NCBI GenBank assembly: GCA_029959085.1
Contig: JARWIR010000002.1
Coordinates: 45,380,233 to 45,444,232 of the forward strand
DNA from: Nemophila menziesii
Lineage: Eukaryota; Streptophyta; Magnoliopsida; Boraginales; Hydrophyllaceae
Reading direction: 5' to 3'
Length of the DNA stretch: 64,000 nucleotides
Below the pieces are notes generated by a model. That model saw only the letters and a program-made list of their open reading frames with translations. It did not search any database and was not told the origin of the DNA. How positions within the stretch are numbered: the stretch's first letter is position 1; each line of letters begins with the position of its first letter. Shown piece by piece: positions 46,360 through 57,586 of the stretch. The translations under genes and the position numbers were made by a program.

Positions 46360-47394
46360 CTAAGGAGTCTCGAGGAGATACATGACCTCCCCGGGATGTG
46401 GATCTTCCGAGCGATTGGTATCTTCACCTCCATGGTATATCTTCAATCTGTGACCGTTAACCATAAAGGTACGGTTCTCTAGTGGATGTTCTATTTCTAT
46501 CGCCCCATGAGGTGTAACTTTGGTCACTATGTATGGACCTGACCACTTAGATCTTAACTTACCCGGATAATTGCTGAACTTTGAGTTATACTTCAATACT
46601 CTTTGCCCCACTTCAAAGTTCTTTGGACGAATCCGATTGTCATGCCATTTCTTTGTGTTTTATTTGTAAAGTTTGGCATTTTCATAAGCATGCAAACAGA
46701 ATTCATCGAGTTCATTAAGCTTTATCATACGATTCTTTCCGGCTAAGATAGGATCTAAGTTCAACTGCGCAATTGCCCAATAGGCACCCATTTCAAGCTC
46801 TAAAGGTAAGTGACAAGCCTTACCATACACCATACGATAGGGAGATGCACCAACTGGAGTCTTAAACGCAGTACGATAGGCCCACAACGCATCATCTAAC
46901 TTTATTGACCAATCTTTTCTTGTAGGACCAACGGTTTTCTCTAGGATTGACTTGACTTCGCGGTTCGATACTTCAGCTTGACCATTGGATTGTGGATGAT
47001 ATGCAGTAGATACACGGTGTCTAACTCCATACTTCTCTAGAACAGTCTTCAGATATTTATTAACGAAATGAGATCCACCATCGCTAATAATCACTCTAGG
47101 TGTGCCATGTCTAGTGAAAATATGTGATTTCAAGAACTTGATCACGACTCGTGAATCATTAGTCGGTAAAGCCACCGCTTCTACCCACTTAGACACATAA
47201 TCAACAGCTAACAAGATGTAGAGGTTACCATTTGAAGGAACGAAGGGACCCATAAAGTCTATGCCCCAAACATCGAATATCTCAACCTCTAACACATTAT
47301 TACGCGGCATCTCATCCCTCTTAGATATGTTTCCGGTAAACTGGCATCTCGTACATTTCTTAACATATTCATGACAATCTTTTATAAGAGAAGG
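46360..47394 (-). pseudogene. pol: Integrase portion of pol, downstream of a nonsense codon
   Basis: Continues the frame of the RT ORF past TAG at 47397-47395. Visible parts are KKCTRCQ, the CC of the HHCC zinc finger; the D,D-35-E core with [20 protein letters not shown] and [16 protein letters not shown]; and the C-terminal GPY/F module with KLRSKWSGPYIV. The first stop replaces the Trp of the conserved GFYWP (TGG to TAG). The second, TAA at 46662-46660, sits after ENAKLYK where relatives have Glu. The frame is otherwise undamaged, so both stops are recent single changes. The protein would insert the cDNA into the genome. Confidence 0.93.
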
Positions 47395-49473
47395 CTAGTA
47401 AAAACCTGATTGGAATACCTTTGCAGCAGTTCTGTCTCCTTTGAAATGTCCTCCATATAATGAATCATGGCATCCAGCTATAATGGCTTGAGTCTCTTCC
47501 CTTGCTACACATCTTCGTATCATTTGGTCAGCACAAACTTTATAGAGGAACGGATCCTCCCAAAAGAACTGTCTAGCACGATGAGCTAACCTCTTTCTTT
47601 CTTGATAAGTAGAACCTTCAGGAAAAACACCACTCACCACTGAATTCGCAATATCTGCATACCACGGAGCCTCATAATCTCGAACAATGAATAAACTCTC
47701 ATCAGGAAACTCTTCTCTAACTGCTTCAGTACCACTATTCATCTCTGAACCCTCTAAACGCGATAGATGATCTGCAACCTGATTCTCACAACCCTTTCTA
47801 TCTTTGATTTCTAAATCGAACTCTTGAAGCAATAACACCCATCGGATTAACCTTGGTTTCGCATCTTTCTTCTCCATAAGAAATCTGATCGCGGAATGAT
47901 CTGTATAAACAATAACTTTCGCTCCAAGAAGATAGGAGCGAAATTTATCAAACGAATATACAACTGCTAGCAACTCTTTTTCTGTAACTGTGTAATTAAT
48001 CTGAGCACCACTAAAAGTTTTACTAGCATAGTAAATCGAATGAAAAACCTTCTCTTTCCTCTGTCCTAATACAGCTCCCATACACAAATCACTCGCATCA
48101 CACATAACTTCAAACGGTAAATTCCAATCTGGAGGTAACACTATAGGAGCAGAAATAAGCTTTTCTTTGATTGCTTTGAAGGCCGCTAAGCAAGCTTCAT
48201 CAAAAAGGAATTTGCAATCCTTTTCGAGTAAGTTGCATAACGGTTTAGCAATCTTAGAAAAATCCTTAATAAAACGCCTATAAAAGCCAGCATGGCCAAG
48301 AAAACTCCTTACCCCTTTAACAGAAACAGGTGGGGGAAGAGTTTTAATTACCTCTATCTTTGCTCTATCAACCTCTAATCCAGCACTCGAAACTTTGTGA
48401 CCCAGAACAATACCTTCGCGAACCATGAAATGACACTTCTCCCAGTTTAACACCAAGTCTGATTCCTTGCATCTAACCAACACTTTCTCCAAGTTATCCA
48501 AACACTTATCAAAATCATCACCAAACACGGAGAAATCGTCCATAAACACTTCCAGGAAATTATCAATCATATCCCAGAAGATGGCCATCATGCATCTCTG
48601 AAAAGTAGCGGGAGCGTTACACAACCCAAATGGCATTCTGCGATATGCAAACGTACCAAATGGGCATGTATAAGTAGTCTTATGTTGATCTTCTGGAGCC
48701 ACGTAAATCTGATTGTACCCGGAGTAACCATCCAAGAAACAGTAATATTCCCTTCCGGCTAATTTGTCTAACATCTGATCAATGAAGGGTAAAGGGAAAT
48801 GATCTTTTCTGGTGGCCTTGTTCAGCTTTCTGTAATCCATGCAAAATCTCCAACCTACTACCGTTCTTGATGGAATCGCTTCATTTTTAGCGTTAAGAAT
48901 TGTTGTCATTCCTTCTTTCTTTGGTACACACTGAACCGGACTCACCCATTCACTACTCGAAATGGGATAAATAATTCCCGCATCTAAAAGCTTGATCACC
49001 TCTTTCTTTACCACATCTTTCATCACGGGCATCAATCTCCTTTGGCCTTCAACTGAGCGTGCGTTAACATCTTCAAGTATGATTTTTTGTTGACAATAGG
49101 ATGGACTAATGCCTTTGATGTCAGCAATTGTCCAACCTATTGCTTCTTTGTTGGCTCTTAACACACGCAACAGTTTATCTTCTTGAGGACCTGTTAAATT
49201 AGCTGAAACAATAACAGGTAGAGTTTCATTAGTACCCAAATAAGCATACCTCAAGTGTGCTGGCAATGGTTTTTCTTCCAACTCCGGAGGAGATTCAATT
49301 GAAGGCTTCTTTTTAGGAATAATCTCCCCCGGTCCTCTCACAGGTTCATAGGCAAGACGCCTATATTTCGGATTTTCAGAATTGAGAGCTGCTACTGTTT
49401 CGGTAAGCTCCTCCATCATCTCAGGTGAATCTAATGTCAAAGCAGCCTGCAAGATATCATCAAATTTAAGCAA
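47395..49473 (-). CDS. pol: Reverse transcriptase-RNase H (5' part of pol) of the Athila-class element
   Basis: A 692-codon frame with no stop until the integrase zinc finger. Reverse transcriptase: palm motifs [31 protein letters not shown], and the catalytic [10 protein letters not shown] (Met311-Asp313). RNase [15 protein letters not shown] (Asp about 459), [27 protein letters not shown] and [10 protein letters not shown]. The start of the integrase HHCC finger follows ([10 protein letters not shown]). The frame starts next to a TAA and overlaps the gag frame by 37 nt in the -1 register. It has no obvious ATG of its own at the start, so expression needs frameshifting, or repair of a 1-nt indel. 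Confidence 0.95.
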   Translation of the reverse strand: MLKFDDILQAALTLDSPEMMEELTETVAALNSENPKYRRLAYEPVRGPGEIIPKKKPSIESPPELEEKPLPAHLRYAYLGTNETLPVIVSANLTGPQEDKLLRVLRANKEAIGWTIADIKGISPSYCQQKIILEDVNARSVEGQRRLMPVMKDVVKKEVIKLLDAGIIYPISSSEWVSPVQCVPKKEGMTTILNAKNEAIPSRTVVGWRFCMDYRKLNKATRKDHFPLPFIDQMLDKLAGREYYCFLDGYSGYNQIYVAPEDQHKTTYTCPFGTFAYRRMPFGLCNAPATFQRCMMAIFWDMIDNFLEVFMDDFSVFGDDFDKCLDNLEKVLVRCKESDLVLNWEKCHFMVREGIVLGHKVSSAGLEVDRAKIEVIKTLPPPVSVKGVRSFLGHAGFYRRFIKDFSKIAKPLCNLLEKDCKFLFDEACLAAFKAIKEKLISAPIVLPPDWNLPFEVMCDASDLCMGAVLGQRKEKVFHSIYYASKTFSGAQINYTVTEKELLAVVYSFDKFRSYLLGAKVIVYTDHSAIRFLMEKKDAKPRLIRWVLLLQEFDLEIKDRKGCENQVADHLSRLEGSEMNSGTEAVREEFPDESLFIVRDYEAPWYADIANSVVSGVFPEGSTYQERKRLAHRARQFFWEDPFLYKVCADQMIRRCVAREETQAIIAGCHDSLYGGHFKGDRTAAKVFQSGFY

Positions 49474-51992
49474 TTAAATACCTCTTGCGATGCTTGCTCT
49501 ACTACATCCATTCTGAAGCAATCTTCCTGAGAATCTGGGAATTTCATAGCTCGAAATACATTGAATTTCACTTCCTCATCTTGTATCCTCATTGTCAATT
49601 CGCCATTTTCTACATCGATCAATGTTCTCCCTGTAGCTAGGAACGGTCTACCCAAAATAATGGGGACATTTCTATCTGCATTGTATTCAAGAATTACGAA
49701 ATCAACAGGAAATATAAGTGTACCTGCCTTAACAAGAACATCCTCAATGCGGCCTTCAGGATGAGCAAGAGACCTGTCCGCCATTTGCAAGACCATAGAG
49801 GTAGGTCTTGCGTTTCCAATTTTAAGCTTATCAAAGACTGACTTGGGCATCAAGTTGATGCTTGCCCCCAAATCGCATAGCGCCTTTCCTTTCCATTCTT
49901 CTCCAATCGATATGGGAATCGTGAAACTCCCCGGATCAACTAACTTCGGAGGTAATTTACTCTGGCAAATCGCACTACACTCTTCAGGAAGGCCAATCAT
50001 CTCATTATCACAGTAGGGCCTTTTATTTGTGAGGGCCCTCTTCAAAAACTTCGTATACTTAGGAATATCTCGAATCGCCTCAAGTAACGGAATATTAATA
50101 CTTAGACCCTTCACTCTATTAAAGAACTTCTGAAAATCAGCCATATCACCCTTTTTCTGAACTCGCGATGGAAACGGTGGTGGAGGGCGATTGCTTACAA
50201 TTTCATCTCTCTTTTTCGGAATTTCTCTTGGTCTTTCTATTTCTTCCACCTCACTATCTTTCTCATTCTCTTTCTCTTTCTCACCCACTTCCTTTTCTTT
50301 TCTTGGGACTTCTTTCTCTTTCATAACGGGAAAAGGAGGTGGAGGGAGGTTCTTACCACTTCTTAATGTAACAGCCTTGCAATCTTCACGTTGTGTTGGA
50401 TTTTCCGTATCGCTAGGAAGTTGCCCTTGTGGATGCTGATTTAGCTGTTTATTAATTTGACTTAGCTGATTCTGGAAAATCTTCATATTCGCTTCAGCTG
50501 CGTTCTGACGTTCCAAAGCTTGTGTTTGAAGAGCAATCAAATTTTCAACAGTTTTCTGAAGGGTAACTACTCCTTCTTGTGGATGGGCAGGTAGAGCTTT
50601 CTGGTTTAAATTCTCATCGTAGGTATTCTGAGGAGCTTGTCTTTGTACATAATTGTTTTGATTCTGTCCTCCTTGATGATTGTTGTGTGGTCTTGGATTA
50701 TAGTTGTTGCCTTGAGGACGCGGCTGATACACGTAAGTAGGATTGGTTGCCCCATTGGGATTTGAGTATTGAAACCCAGGATGGTCTCTGTTAGGATGAT
50801 ATCCATTACCACTTGAATTGAAATTACCTCTATTGGACATAAAATTCACTGATTCTTGGTTATTCGGACAACTTTCCTCATCATGATCATCTACCTTACA
50901 AATCGAACACATATACACCTCTTGTGCAGCATGCACAGTTACCTTCTTACCCGAAAATCCTTCTTTTATAGCTAAAGTAAGCTGCTTCAACTGTTGCTCT
51001 ATGGTATTCTGGATCTTATTCTCAAACGTAGCAAATTTCTCTTCCATGTCAACATTATTCACCCCTTTAACTGGTGTTCTTACTGAATTCCTCCCAACTT
51101 CATTCTTGACTGTTCTCTCTAAAATGATCTTAGCATGAGCGGGTTGAACTTGAAGAAAACCTGCACCACATAGCGTATCTAATTTCTCTCTCGAAGTTCC
51201 ATCAAGGCCTCTATAAAAGATCTTTAACTGTTGTTGTTCTGAAAAGCCATGATTAGGAACTTTACGCAAACACATCTGAAATCTTGTCCAACTCCTACCC
51301 ACAGTTTCCTCATACTCTTGACGGAAATGCGTCAATTCTAATTCAGCATCTAACCTCATGTTACTTGGGTAATACCTGTCAAAGAACGCAATCTCTAATT
51401 GGTCCCAATTAGTAATCTTCGTAGGATCTTGTGTATCGTGCCATTCACTTGCTCCATCAATGACAAAGAATTTAAAAGCAGCAAAATACATCTGTTCTCT
51501 TGAAACCCCTTGTGTGATATAGGAATCACATATCTGTTTGAATTTCTGAACCGCTCTAAGAGGATCTTCTGATGGTCTTCCGCGAAAATTTCCAAAGTTT
51601 TGGAACTGATCTAGCATACCCGAATCTGGACGGAATCTCGGAACATTAATATCTAGAGCAACTACTCCTATAGCTGGAGCGCGGAATGGAACTTCTGGAG
51701 GACCATTAGTAAAGAACGGATCTTGATTCATCACTATCTGGACTTGAGGATTAGGATTTAGTGGTTGAAATTGAGGAATAACGCCTGGAGCTAAAGGTTG
51801 GCCATTTGCATCTAACTGGCCTTGTCCATTCTGTTGACCTTGAATAGTGATATTCTCCATTCTGTTACTTAATTCTTCTACTTCTAAAGCTTCTCGTTCT
51901 CTTCTTCTTCTGTTCGCAAGTCTGATCAACGATTCTGGATTACTAAGGATCGGAGGTGCTGACTCTAGATCCTTGAATAGCCTTCTTCGCAT
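49437..51992 (-). CDS. gag: Gag-protease ORF of the Athila-class element
   Basis: 851 codons from [10 protein letters not shown]. Capsid/nucleocapsid part: retrotransposon gag domain around residues 110-300 (including [20 protein letters not shown] and [14 protein letters not shown]). The CCHC zinc knuckle C-X2-C-X4-H-X4-C is at residues 362-375 ([14 protein letters not shown]). A long Gln/Asn/Pro-rich linker and a Glu/Lys-rich stretch follow (about 385-600). The aspartic protease comes last, with the active site [11 protein letters not shown] (Asp707) and the flap/ILG region [22 protein letters not shown] in place of DTGA is usual in Athila. The ORF ends at TGA 49439-49437, 37 nt inside the pol frame. 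The Met start is the first in frame after the primer site and lies 110 nt from it. Confidence 0.95.
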   Translation of the reverse strand: MRRRLFKDLESAPPILSNPESLIRLANRRRREREALEVEELSNRMENITIQGQQNGQGQLDANGQPLAPGVIPQFQPLNPNPQVQIVMNQDPFFTNGPPEVPFRAPAIGVVALDINVPRFRPDSGMLDQFQNFGNFRGRPSEDPLRAVQKFKQICDSYITQGVSREQMYFAAFKFFVIDGASEWHDTQDPTKITNWDQLEIAFFDRYYPSNMRLDAELELTHFRQEYEETVGRSWTRFQMCLRKVPNHGFSEQQQLKIFYRGLDGTSREKLDTLCGAGFLQVQPAHAKIILERTVKNEVGRNSVRTPVKGVNNVDMEEKFATFENKIQNTIEQQLKQLTLAIKEGFSGKKVTVHAAQEVYMCSICKVDDHDEESCPNNQESVNFMSNRGNFNSSGNGYHPNRDHPGFQYSNPNGATNPTYVYQPRPQGNNYNPRPHNNHQGGQNQNNYVQRQAPQNTYDENLNQKALPAHPQEGVVTLQKTVENLIALQTQALERQNAAEANMKIFQNQLSQINKQLNQHPQGQLPSDTENPTQREDCKAVTLRSGKNLPPPPFPVMKEKEVPRKEKEVGEKEKENEKDSEVEEIERPREIPKKRDEIVSNRPPPPFPSRVQKKGDMADFQKFFNRVKGLSINIPLLEAIRDIPKYTKFLKRALTNKRPYCDNEMIGLPEECSAICQSKLPPKLVDPGSFTIPISIGEEWKGKALCDLGASINLMPKSVFDKLKIGNARPTSMVLQMADRSLAHPEGRIEDVLVKAGTLIFPVDFVILEYNADRNVPIILGRPFLATGRTLIDVENGELTMRIQDEEVKFNVFRAMKFPDSQEDCFRMDVVEQASQEVFNCLNLMISCRLL
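49461..49467 (-). promoter_or_regulatory. Candidate -1 ribosomal frameshift heptamer A_AAU_UUG
   Basis: On the minus strand the gag frame reads TTA AAT TTG ATG, giving the heptamer A AAT TTG in the X XXY YYZ register, inside the 37-nt gag/pol overlap. A -1 slip continues as GAT GAT ATC in the pol frame. AAAUUU-type heptamers serve this role in known retroviruses. The alternative is that the overlap arose by a 1-nt indel in an ancestral single ORF. Confidence 0.45.
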
Positions 51993-52102
51993 ACACCAAA
52001 CCTAAAAACCTGAAAAAGGTAACAAACAAAAAGCGTAAAACTGATAAAATAAAATAAATGCACTTATCACTAAAGGATAAACACCGTGGTCACACGCTAC
52101 CG

Positions 52103-52120
52103 TCCCCGCCAGCGGCGCCA
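52103..52120 (-). other. Primer binding site, tRNA-Asp type
   Basis: Six bases inside the 5' LTR the minus strand reads TGGCGCCGCTGGCGGGGA. This matches the complement of the plant tRNA-Asp 3' end (TGGCGCCGTTGCCGGGGA, from general knowledge) at 16 of 18 positions. tRNA-Asp priming is typical of Athila elements. Confidence 0.85.
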
Positions 52121-52126
52121 AAAACT

Positions 52127-53687
52127 TGGTGGTCCTTTGTGTGTTCTAAAAATAAAATGCAAATGCTAATCGAACCACAACCGCAAGTGTACGGTTGTCC
52201 CAAGTAGTATGTATGATAATACAGATTCGTTCCAAGGACGGATGGTTGATCACAATGTTTAGCAAGTAGTGATTGATGCACTTATGAAAGTAAAAGATAA
52301 TAAAATGTTTGTTTGGTTTTGTTGATTAAAGCTAATGAATAAAAGACAAATAATTAAATGCAAGTAAAGCTAAGACGCAAGTAAAATAAGTGAAAACGCA
52401 ATATGAGATGTAGTACTTGAGAACGCAAGGATCCTCCTAATCTTACTTCCTAACTTATGTTGTTTAAGGGCTAAATCGGTCAATTACAATGGTCGGGATT
52501 CTAAATTCCTTATACCCCCGTCAGGGTGGACTATAAGGCGATCCTAAAGTGTCACTAGTCCCGTCAGGGTAAATATGATCCACCGTTGGATGATTAAGTG
52601 TTTTACCTCATTGGCCCTAGAATTAGCTAAGTTCGTCAGAATCAATAGCTTTTATCCTAGATTAAATAATTAATTCTATACCTAAACCCTCCGTCAGGAT
52701 GATCCCCACGCCACTTATGTGGAATAGCTTATATGCTAAAACCTAATCTTAGTTCACGACTCTAAAATCAGTAAATAATCACAAATTATCGAAAAGAGTA
52801 ATAAACCCAATCTAATTTAATTTAGCATAAACCCAAATTCAACATTCGTTATTTCATAAAATTAAGATTCACCCATTGTTTGTTCTCAAGCACTATGAAA
52901 AGCTTAGCTCATATTAAAATTAAAAACTAAATTAAAAGAAATGGAATTCATATTGTTTACAAAATTAAAATATAAAAAGAACCTCATTTCCGGAATTGGA
53001 ATGACTACGAACGGAGCTATAGACCCACTCCAGCTCTTGTAGCTTCTTCTTCTTCCTTCTGTTGCTTCTCTCTGGTGTTTTAATCTTGTGGAATGTGAAT
53101 TGTATGAAAAATAGAAGTCCAGACCTCCTTTTATAAGCATAAATTCGTTCTAGGGCTTGGACCAGAAAATAGAATATTAATTAAATGTCCAAGCCCACTT
53201 TCTAAGCCCAAAATCCCGTAACTGCTGATACACCTTCACTAAAACGGCTTTTCCCGATGCGTTATGACTCCGATTGACCTCATTCCAGTTGCTAAAGTTC
53301 TGTAACTCGATAAGGAATGTTTTCTCTTCAAAGTTCAGCGGCTAAATCATCGCTTAAGCACCTAGAAATCAGCACTCTATGGCCTGGAAAATGGATTTTC
53401 AGCTCTAAAAATAATATCTTCGGGATTTATCTTCAAGTCTTGACTCTAATTCACGATCTTTGACTTTCTCCTCGGATTCCTCTTCTAGCTAACATCTAAA
53501 ACCTGTAAACTTTACACTAAAAATACCAATATTACGCGCAAAAGCTTAATAAACTAAAAATGCTAGAAATAAAAAGGGAATTCCGGATTATTGCATATTT
53601 AGTCCAAAAGTCTATCAAATTAATTAAATAAACACCAAAAATGATGTCTCCCAAGGGTCGAAAATAAGAACAATTAGGGAGACATCA
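52127..53687 (-). repeat. 5' LTR of the Athila-class element
   Basis: 1561 bp, TG...CA on the minus strand, with a TATAAAAG box at 53135-53128 and probable transcription start near 53100. Compared with the 3' LTR it has one extra 15-bp segment (about 53216) and about a dozen substitutions, for example at the atgatcc(c/a)cacgcc and aacct(c/a)atttcc positions. Confidence 0.95.
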
Positions 53688-53955
53688 GTACTCCAATTGG
53701 CAAGAAAGAGTCTGGTCCTTTACCACCTAAGGATAAGGAGCACATCTTTTGGTATATTTTGAATAATTGCGACGAACTCGAACCATACATGACGTAAGTA
53801 ACGTTTACTTATTTTTATTAATTTATTTATATTTATTTACACGAAAAATAATATTTTTTTTTGTATTTAGTGAACACAAATCCACGCTTTCTGGCACGAG
53901 TAGAGAAATAGAGAACATGCACCATCAAATATTTAAGGGATGGTTTGGAAAAGGT
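53688..53955 (+). pseudogene. tnp2: CACTA tnp2 transposase, 3' part beyond the retrotransposon
   Basis: The frame interrupted at 40855 continues as TPIGKKESGPLPPKDKE, then HIFWYILNNCDELEPYMT, to a donor gtaagtaac at 53794. A second exon after tttttgtatttag (53871) reads EHKSTLSGTSREIENMHHQI and FKGWFGKG, followed by a GTAAAT donor-like end at 53954. This corresponds to the usual C-terminal H.FYILNNC.EV.PY...H part of CACTA transposases. No stop is seen in this part. Confidence 0.85.
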
Positions 53956-54135
53956 AAATAACTTTAGTTTTTATTTGTAAGTAGTCTCTCTCCGTAATTT
54001 GTTTAGTGATTCCAAAAGTTATTTGTTTATTTGTCCGTAACTTATTTTGATTTTCTAAATTGTTTGTATCAATGTTAAGATAGGAAGGTGACAATAGTAA
54101 ATAATAATATTGGATATAAAAAAGGAAAAAATAAA
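53956..54135. other. Spacer downstream of tnp2
   Basis: AT-rich, intron- or trailer-like. Nothing further recognised. Confidence 0.5.
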
Positions 54136-54144
54136 GAAATTAAA

Positions 54145-54445
54145 AAAAAGCGACGAGTTCTTCATTTTTGAAGATCGTCAATAAGAAATTTAGCGAAGAT
54201 CTTCAACGCGAAGAATCCGTCAGATAAAATTTTCTCAACTTAGTGACGAAATGTCTCGTCGCTAAGCCAATCGAAAAATTTGATTGGACAGATTGGGCGG
54301 TCCATTTTCCCGCTCTCTACACTTAGCGACGAAATCCAATTTTAGCGACGCCACATGTCTTCACAAAGAGAGGAAACACAACAGTCGTGGGTACAGAATT
54401 TGATGCGTGTCTTTATTATCCGACGACAAAAATGTCATCGCTAAT
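54145..54445. repeat. CACTA-type subterminal repeats (TTAGCGACGAAAT / ATTTCGTCGCTAA)
   Basis: Direct and inverted copies of a GCGACGA core: agcgacgag (54149), tagtgacgaaatgtctcgtcgctaa (54240-54264, a hairpin), ttagcgacgaaat (54321), ttagcgacgcc (54341) and cgacgacaaaaatgtcatcgctaa (54421-54444). Such islands sit within a few hundred bases of CACTA element ends, where they bind TNPA. Finding one between tnp2 and tnpA suggests that an element end lies here. A CACTA terminus itself was not found. Confidence 0.7.
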
Positions 54446-55736
54446 ATTTTATTTTATAAAACCCTATTTCCGAGTTCATTCCTTCAATTTCTTTCAACAA
54501 ATTCTCCAAAATTTCGTAAAAGCCTTCCTTCTCAGGCAAATCCGAACCATTACAACATGAAAACTAACACTAATGTAAGAGAAATCATACCTAAAACACC
54601 TTTAATTTACTTGTTTTTTATTTTATTATTAATTTCTAATAACTTTTTTTTTATTTGTGGTTTTTGATTCCTACTGCTTGGCATGGATTCTTTGCTGTAA
54701 TCTTCCCAGTCCCACGTAACAGGTACGAATTTTCGGTTTGAAATTCCAATTTTTTTTTTAATTTTAAATGCAAAAATTTATGAATTGTAATGGCTAATTA
54801 ATGAGTTCTGAATTTAGATGAGCATGATATAGGTTGATTCGTAATTTTGTTGAGTTAATAACAACTTATATTTAGGATTTATGGAAAATTATAGCTAAAA
54901 AATTGTTTTTTTAATTTTTGGATGAAAATTTAGTTGTGATGTTATTTTATATTGATTAATTCTGAATTCTAGTGATATTAATTTAGATTGTATTCCATTG
55001 TTAAGATTAATAAATTTAGGATTATTTAGGGTTATTTTTATGTTTTTTTAAAACTATATAAGTACTTATTTGCAATTTAAAAAAAGTATATGAACTAATA
55101 TGTAATTTTTAACTATTTAGTGTTAGGAATATTTAAAAAATTATTAGGATTATTTAGGGTTATTTTTTTTTTTTTTTTAAAACTACAAGGACTTATTTGC
55201 AATTTAAAAAAAATTCAAAAATTATAAGGACTAAATTGTAAATTTTGATTTAATTTAGTGTTAAGAATATTTAAAAATTTATAAGGACTAAAATTTAATA
55301 TTTTTAAAGTATAAGGATTTTTTTGCAAAAAAATAATTTAAAAAATATTTAGAAATAAGGGGTAAAAATGTAAATATAAAAATAATGGACTTTAAGAAGT
55401 ACCATAGGAATAAATTTGACCTTTAGGATAATATAGGGGACTTTTTATAATTTTTGAAAAAAAACAACTTAAAAAAAACATAGGGGTTGATATGTAATAA
55501 TTTATTATTATTTGTACTAATGTGGTATTTTTTGTTACAGATTATATCCGAAAATTTAATAAATTTGATCCATTGTTGTAATATTAATTAATTTATTTGA
55601 TTGTAATAATATAAATTTATTTATTTGATTGTAATAGTATAAATTTACTTATTCTTTCATATTGTAATAATTTATTTTTTATTCATAAAGAATGTAATAT
55701 TTGTTTGTGTTTATTTTCATTAAATTATAGATGGCA
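54446..55736 (+). other. Probable leader and intron of the tnpA-type gene
   Basis: tttataaaaccctatttccgag (54453) looks like a TATA-containing start, followed by a CT-rich leader. The rest is AT-rich with many poly-T runs, and ends at attatag just before the ATG at 55732-55740. The ORF 54407-54667 lacks protein character. Confidence 0.45.
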
Positions 55737-56690
55737 TATGTAATGAGCCGTAACAATGACAGACAGCCTGGATCCTACGAGGAATCCGAATCCTCAGTTG
55801 GCAGAGGTTATACAACCATCGGGTAATCTAAAATAATCAAACACGTTCAATTAATATAAGTTAATAATTACATAATATTATATAATTTAACAGCTCCACG
55901 ACAAAGACGCGCCCGAGGCGTAACTTCCTTAATGTCCGCCCAAGAAGCAAATAGAAACTAGGTGGGCCTTTACACATAAACTTTTGTACCCTTGACGATA
56001 CATGGAATGCTACGGGGTGAATACGGGAAGCACGTGGCCTAGGTGGTGGAGGCCGCAGTTCGGGAGACGGTATGTCCATGCTACAAAGTCTAGAAAGATG
56101 TCCTAGATCATTATAAAGGGACTATTGTAATCTGACTCCATGAGTTTTTGGATATTAAAGAGTGGAGGCGGCGAAGCGACTGGGATGAAATCGGGAAGAG
56201 ATGACCACAAGTCAATCTACTAGCTATAGGCGTTGGAAGGGGGATCTTAAGAAAGACTATTACTACACGAATAAAACACCCCTGGATGTTGTTCCGGAGA
56301 TTTGGGGAAAAAAACAAAATGTGTGCTGACAAAGATGTTCAGGTACAAAAGTTTAAGTTTATCATAACTAAAATAATATTTTATTAGTATTTATTTATTT
56401 ATTAATTAATTTGAAATAAAATTGTAACAGAACAGGCGAAAATAAATAAAGAAAATCGGTAAAAGCAGTCAAAACCGAACAAGTCAGGTTTGAGGAACTT
56501 ATCCCAGACTCGGGAGGTCATTATACAGGTATAATTTTTTATAATAAAAATATAATTTATTAATTAATTTATTTAATTCTTAATATATCATTATTTGTTA
56601 TTGTATACTGTATAGGGGAAGATGAAGAAACAAACCAAGGAGTCGTTGACTTTTTTCGACGAGCAAACAAATCTAGGGTTGTAACAATAA
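55731..56690 (+). pseudogene. CACTA tnpA-type (plant transposase, Ptta/En/Spm) pseudogene
   Basis: First exon MAYVMSRNNDRQPGSYEESE ends at a GT (55828). After acceptor tttaacag (55892) the next exon reads APRQRRARGVTSLMSAQEAN and then breaks by stops and frameshifts. Recognisable in other frames are KLGGPLHINF, YRRWKGDLKKDYYYTNKTPL and VVPEIWGKK, the W..WK..LKK.Y motif of plant transposase family proteins. Further pieces at 56433-56525 and 56619-56680 (GKMKKQTKESLTFFDEQTNLG) fit the C-terminal part. TNPA-like proteins bind subterminal repeats and assist TNP2. The sequence stops abruptly at about 56685, against bZIP-locus DNA. Confidence 0.7.
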
Positions 56691-57000
56691 GTCAAAACAC
56701 ATAATAACAATATACGCCAAGCTCAAATCAATTAAAATAACAAATAGTATTAATGAATTAAAGACAAAATAATAACCCAACAATTAAAAGTAAAACTTAC
56801 AGAATAAAAGCTTAGAAATATGGTGAAGCCACAATCTATAGCTAATTACCCTAGATATAGAGAAACTTTGAATCACTTCCTCTGAATCTCTTGCTACACA
56901 CATCCAAAAGTTAATAGACTTATTAGTCAATGTACATGAAACTTTAATTGTACTTCAGCTCCTAATTAATAACACCTATAGTATATATAAAAAATATATT
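56691..57000 (-). other. Downstream part of the bZIP locus
   Basis: Could hold the bZIP C-terminal exon. The short minus-strand segment RDSEEVIQSFSISRVI near 56846-56900 is open, but no known C-terminal motif such as the FD SAP signature is visible. Confidence 0.35.
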
Positions 57001-57586
57001 AATTACTGGAGCTTCTTCTAAACGACTATTTTCTTCTTTCAATTGTTTGATTTCTCATTCCAGTACAGCTCTGTACTCCTGTGTAGAATATAAATAAATT
57101 CTTTAATAAAAATTCATTGCCTCAACGTGTCAACAAAAACATACTTGCAAAATTATTCTGAAATTTGTGATTCAAGGTTATAACAAAGAAATCATAATAG
57201 TACAAGTACCTGTTTTCTAGCTCTAGATCGAGTTGCGGATTCTCTGTTCATGATCATCCTACGTCGCTTCTTCTGCTCCACCGTCTGTTCCTCTACAGGA
57301 ACATATGTGCTTCTTTTTCTCGAACTTCCCGAACCTCCCGAACCTCACATAAACCGGCTTCAATGCTCGCCAGATGTTCATGATGATCCCATAGGTTGCC
57401 ATGTGACCTTGAAATTATTAATATTTTCCGAGTCTGATTAGATGCAACTCTAATAGACAAATCCCCCTCATTCCCGAAAGAACCAATAACATTTCTCTTG
57501 ATAACATGTTTCCTCTTGGATTTTCGTTCATAATAAATATCCCATTCATCGCTTCCCCTAGAAAACTGATGTACTCTGGAACTCAT
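57001..57586 (-). pseudogene. Group-A bZIP transcription factor pseudogene (ABI5/FD-like)
   Basis: The minus strand starts MSSRVHQFSRGSDEWDIYYE. After a 1-bp frame break at SNQT it continues as SENINNFKVTWQPMGSS, with three TGA stops, into GSGGSGSSRKRSTYV and VEEQTVEQKKRRR. The basic region then includes MNRESATRSRARKQ (57290-57210), with the invariant N...R pair as NRESATRSR. A GT donor follows at 57209. Acceptor ttctacacag opens the zipper exon at 57078: EYRAVLE-stop-EIKQLKEENSRLEEAP, with heptad leucines. One TGA there replaces what is probably Trp. The family binds ACGT-core elements in ABA or flowering responses. It lacks the C2/C3 exon present at 28802-29084, so it is a broken copy. Confidence 0.75.

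Larger units (their letters stand above)
40856..53687 (-). mobile_element. Complete Athila-class Ty3/gypsy LTR retrotransposon, 12.8 kb
   Basis: Minus-strand order: 5' LTR (53687-52127), tRNA-Asp-type primer site, gag-protease ORF, RT-RNase H-integrase ORF, palindrome array, third (env-like) ORF, 3' UTR, polypurine tract, 3' LTR (42401-40856). The LTRs are 1561 and 1546 bp, the difference being one 15-bp indel. I count about 12 substitutions between them, or roughly 0.8%. At the commonly assumed plant rate of 1.3e-8 per site per year this is about 0.3 million years. It is inserted in a CACTA tnp2 pseudogene. Two stops in pol make the copy itself defective, but all parts are present. Confidence 0.95.

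Noticed and set aside
50191..50439. Plus-strand Ser/Phe-rich ORF inside gag
   Set aside because: Shadow of the Glu/Lys-rich linker of the gag ORF on the other strand.
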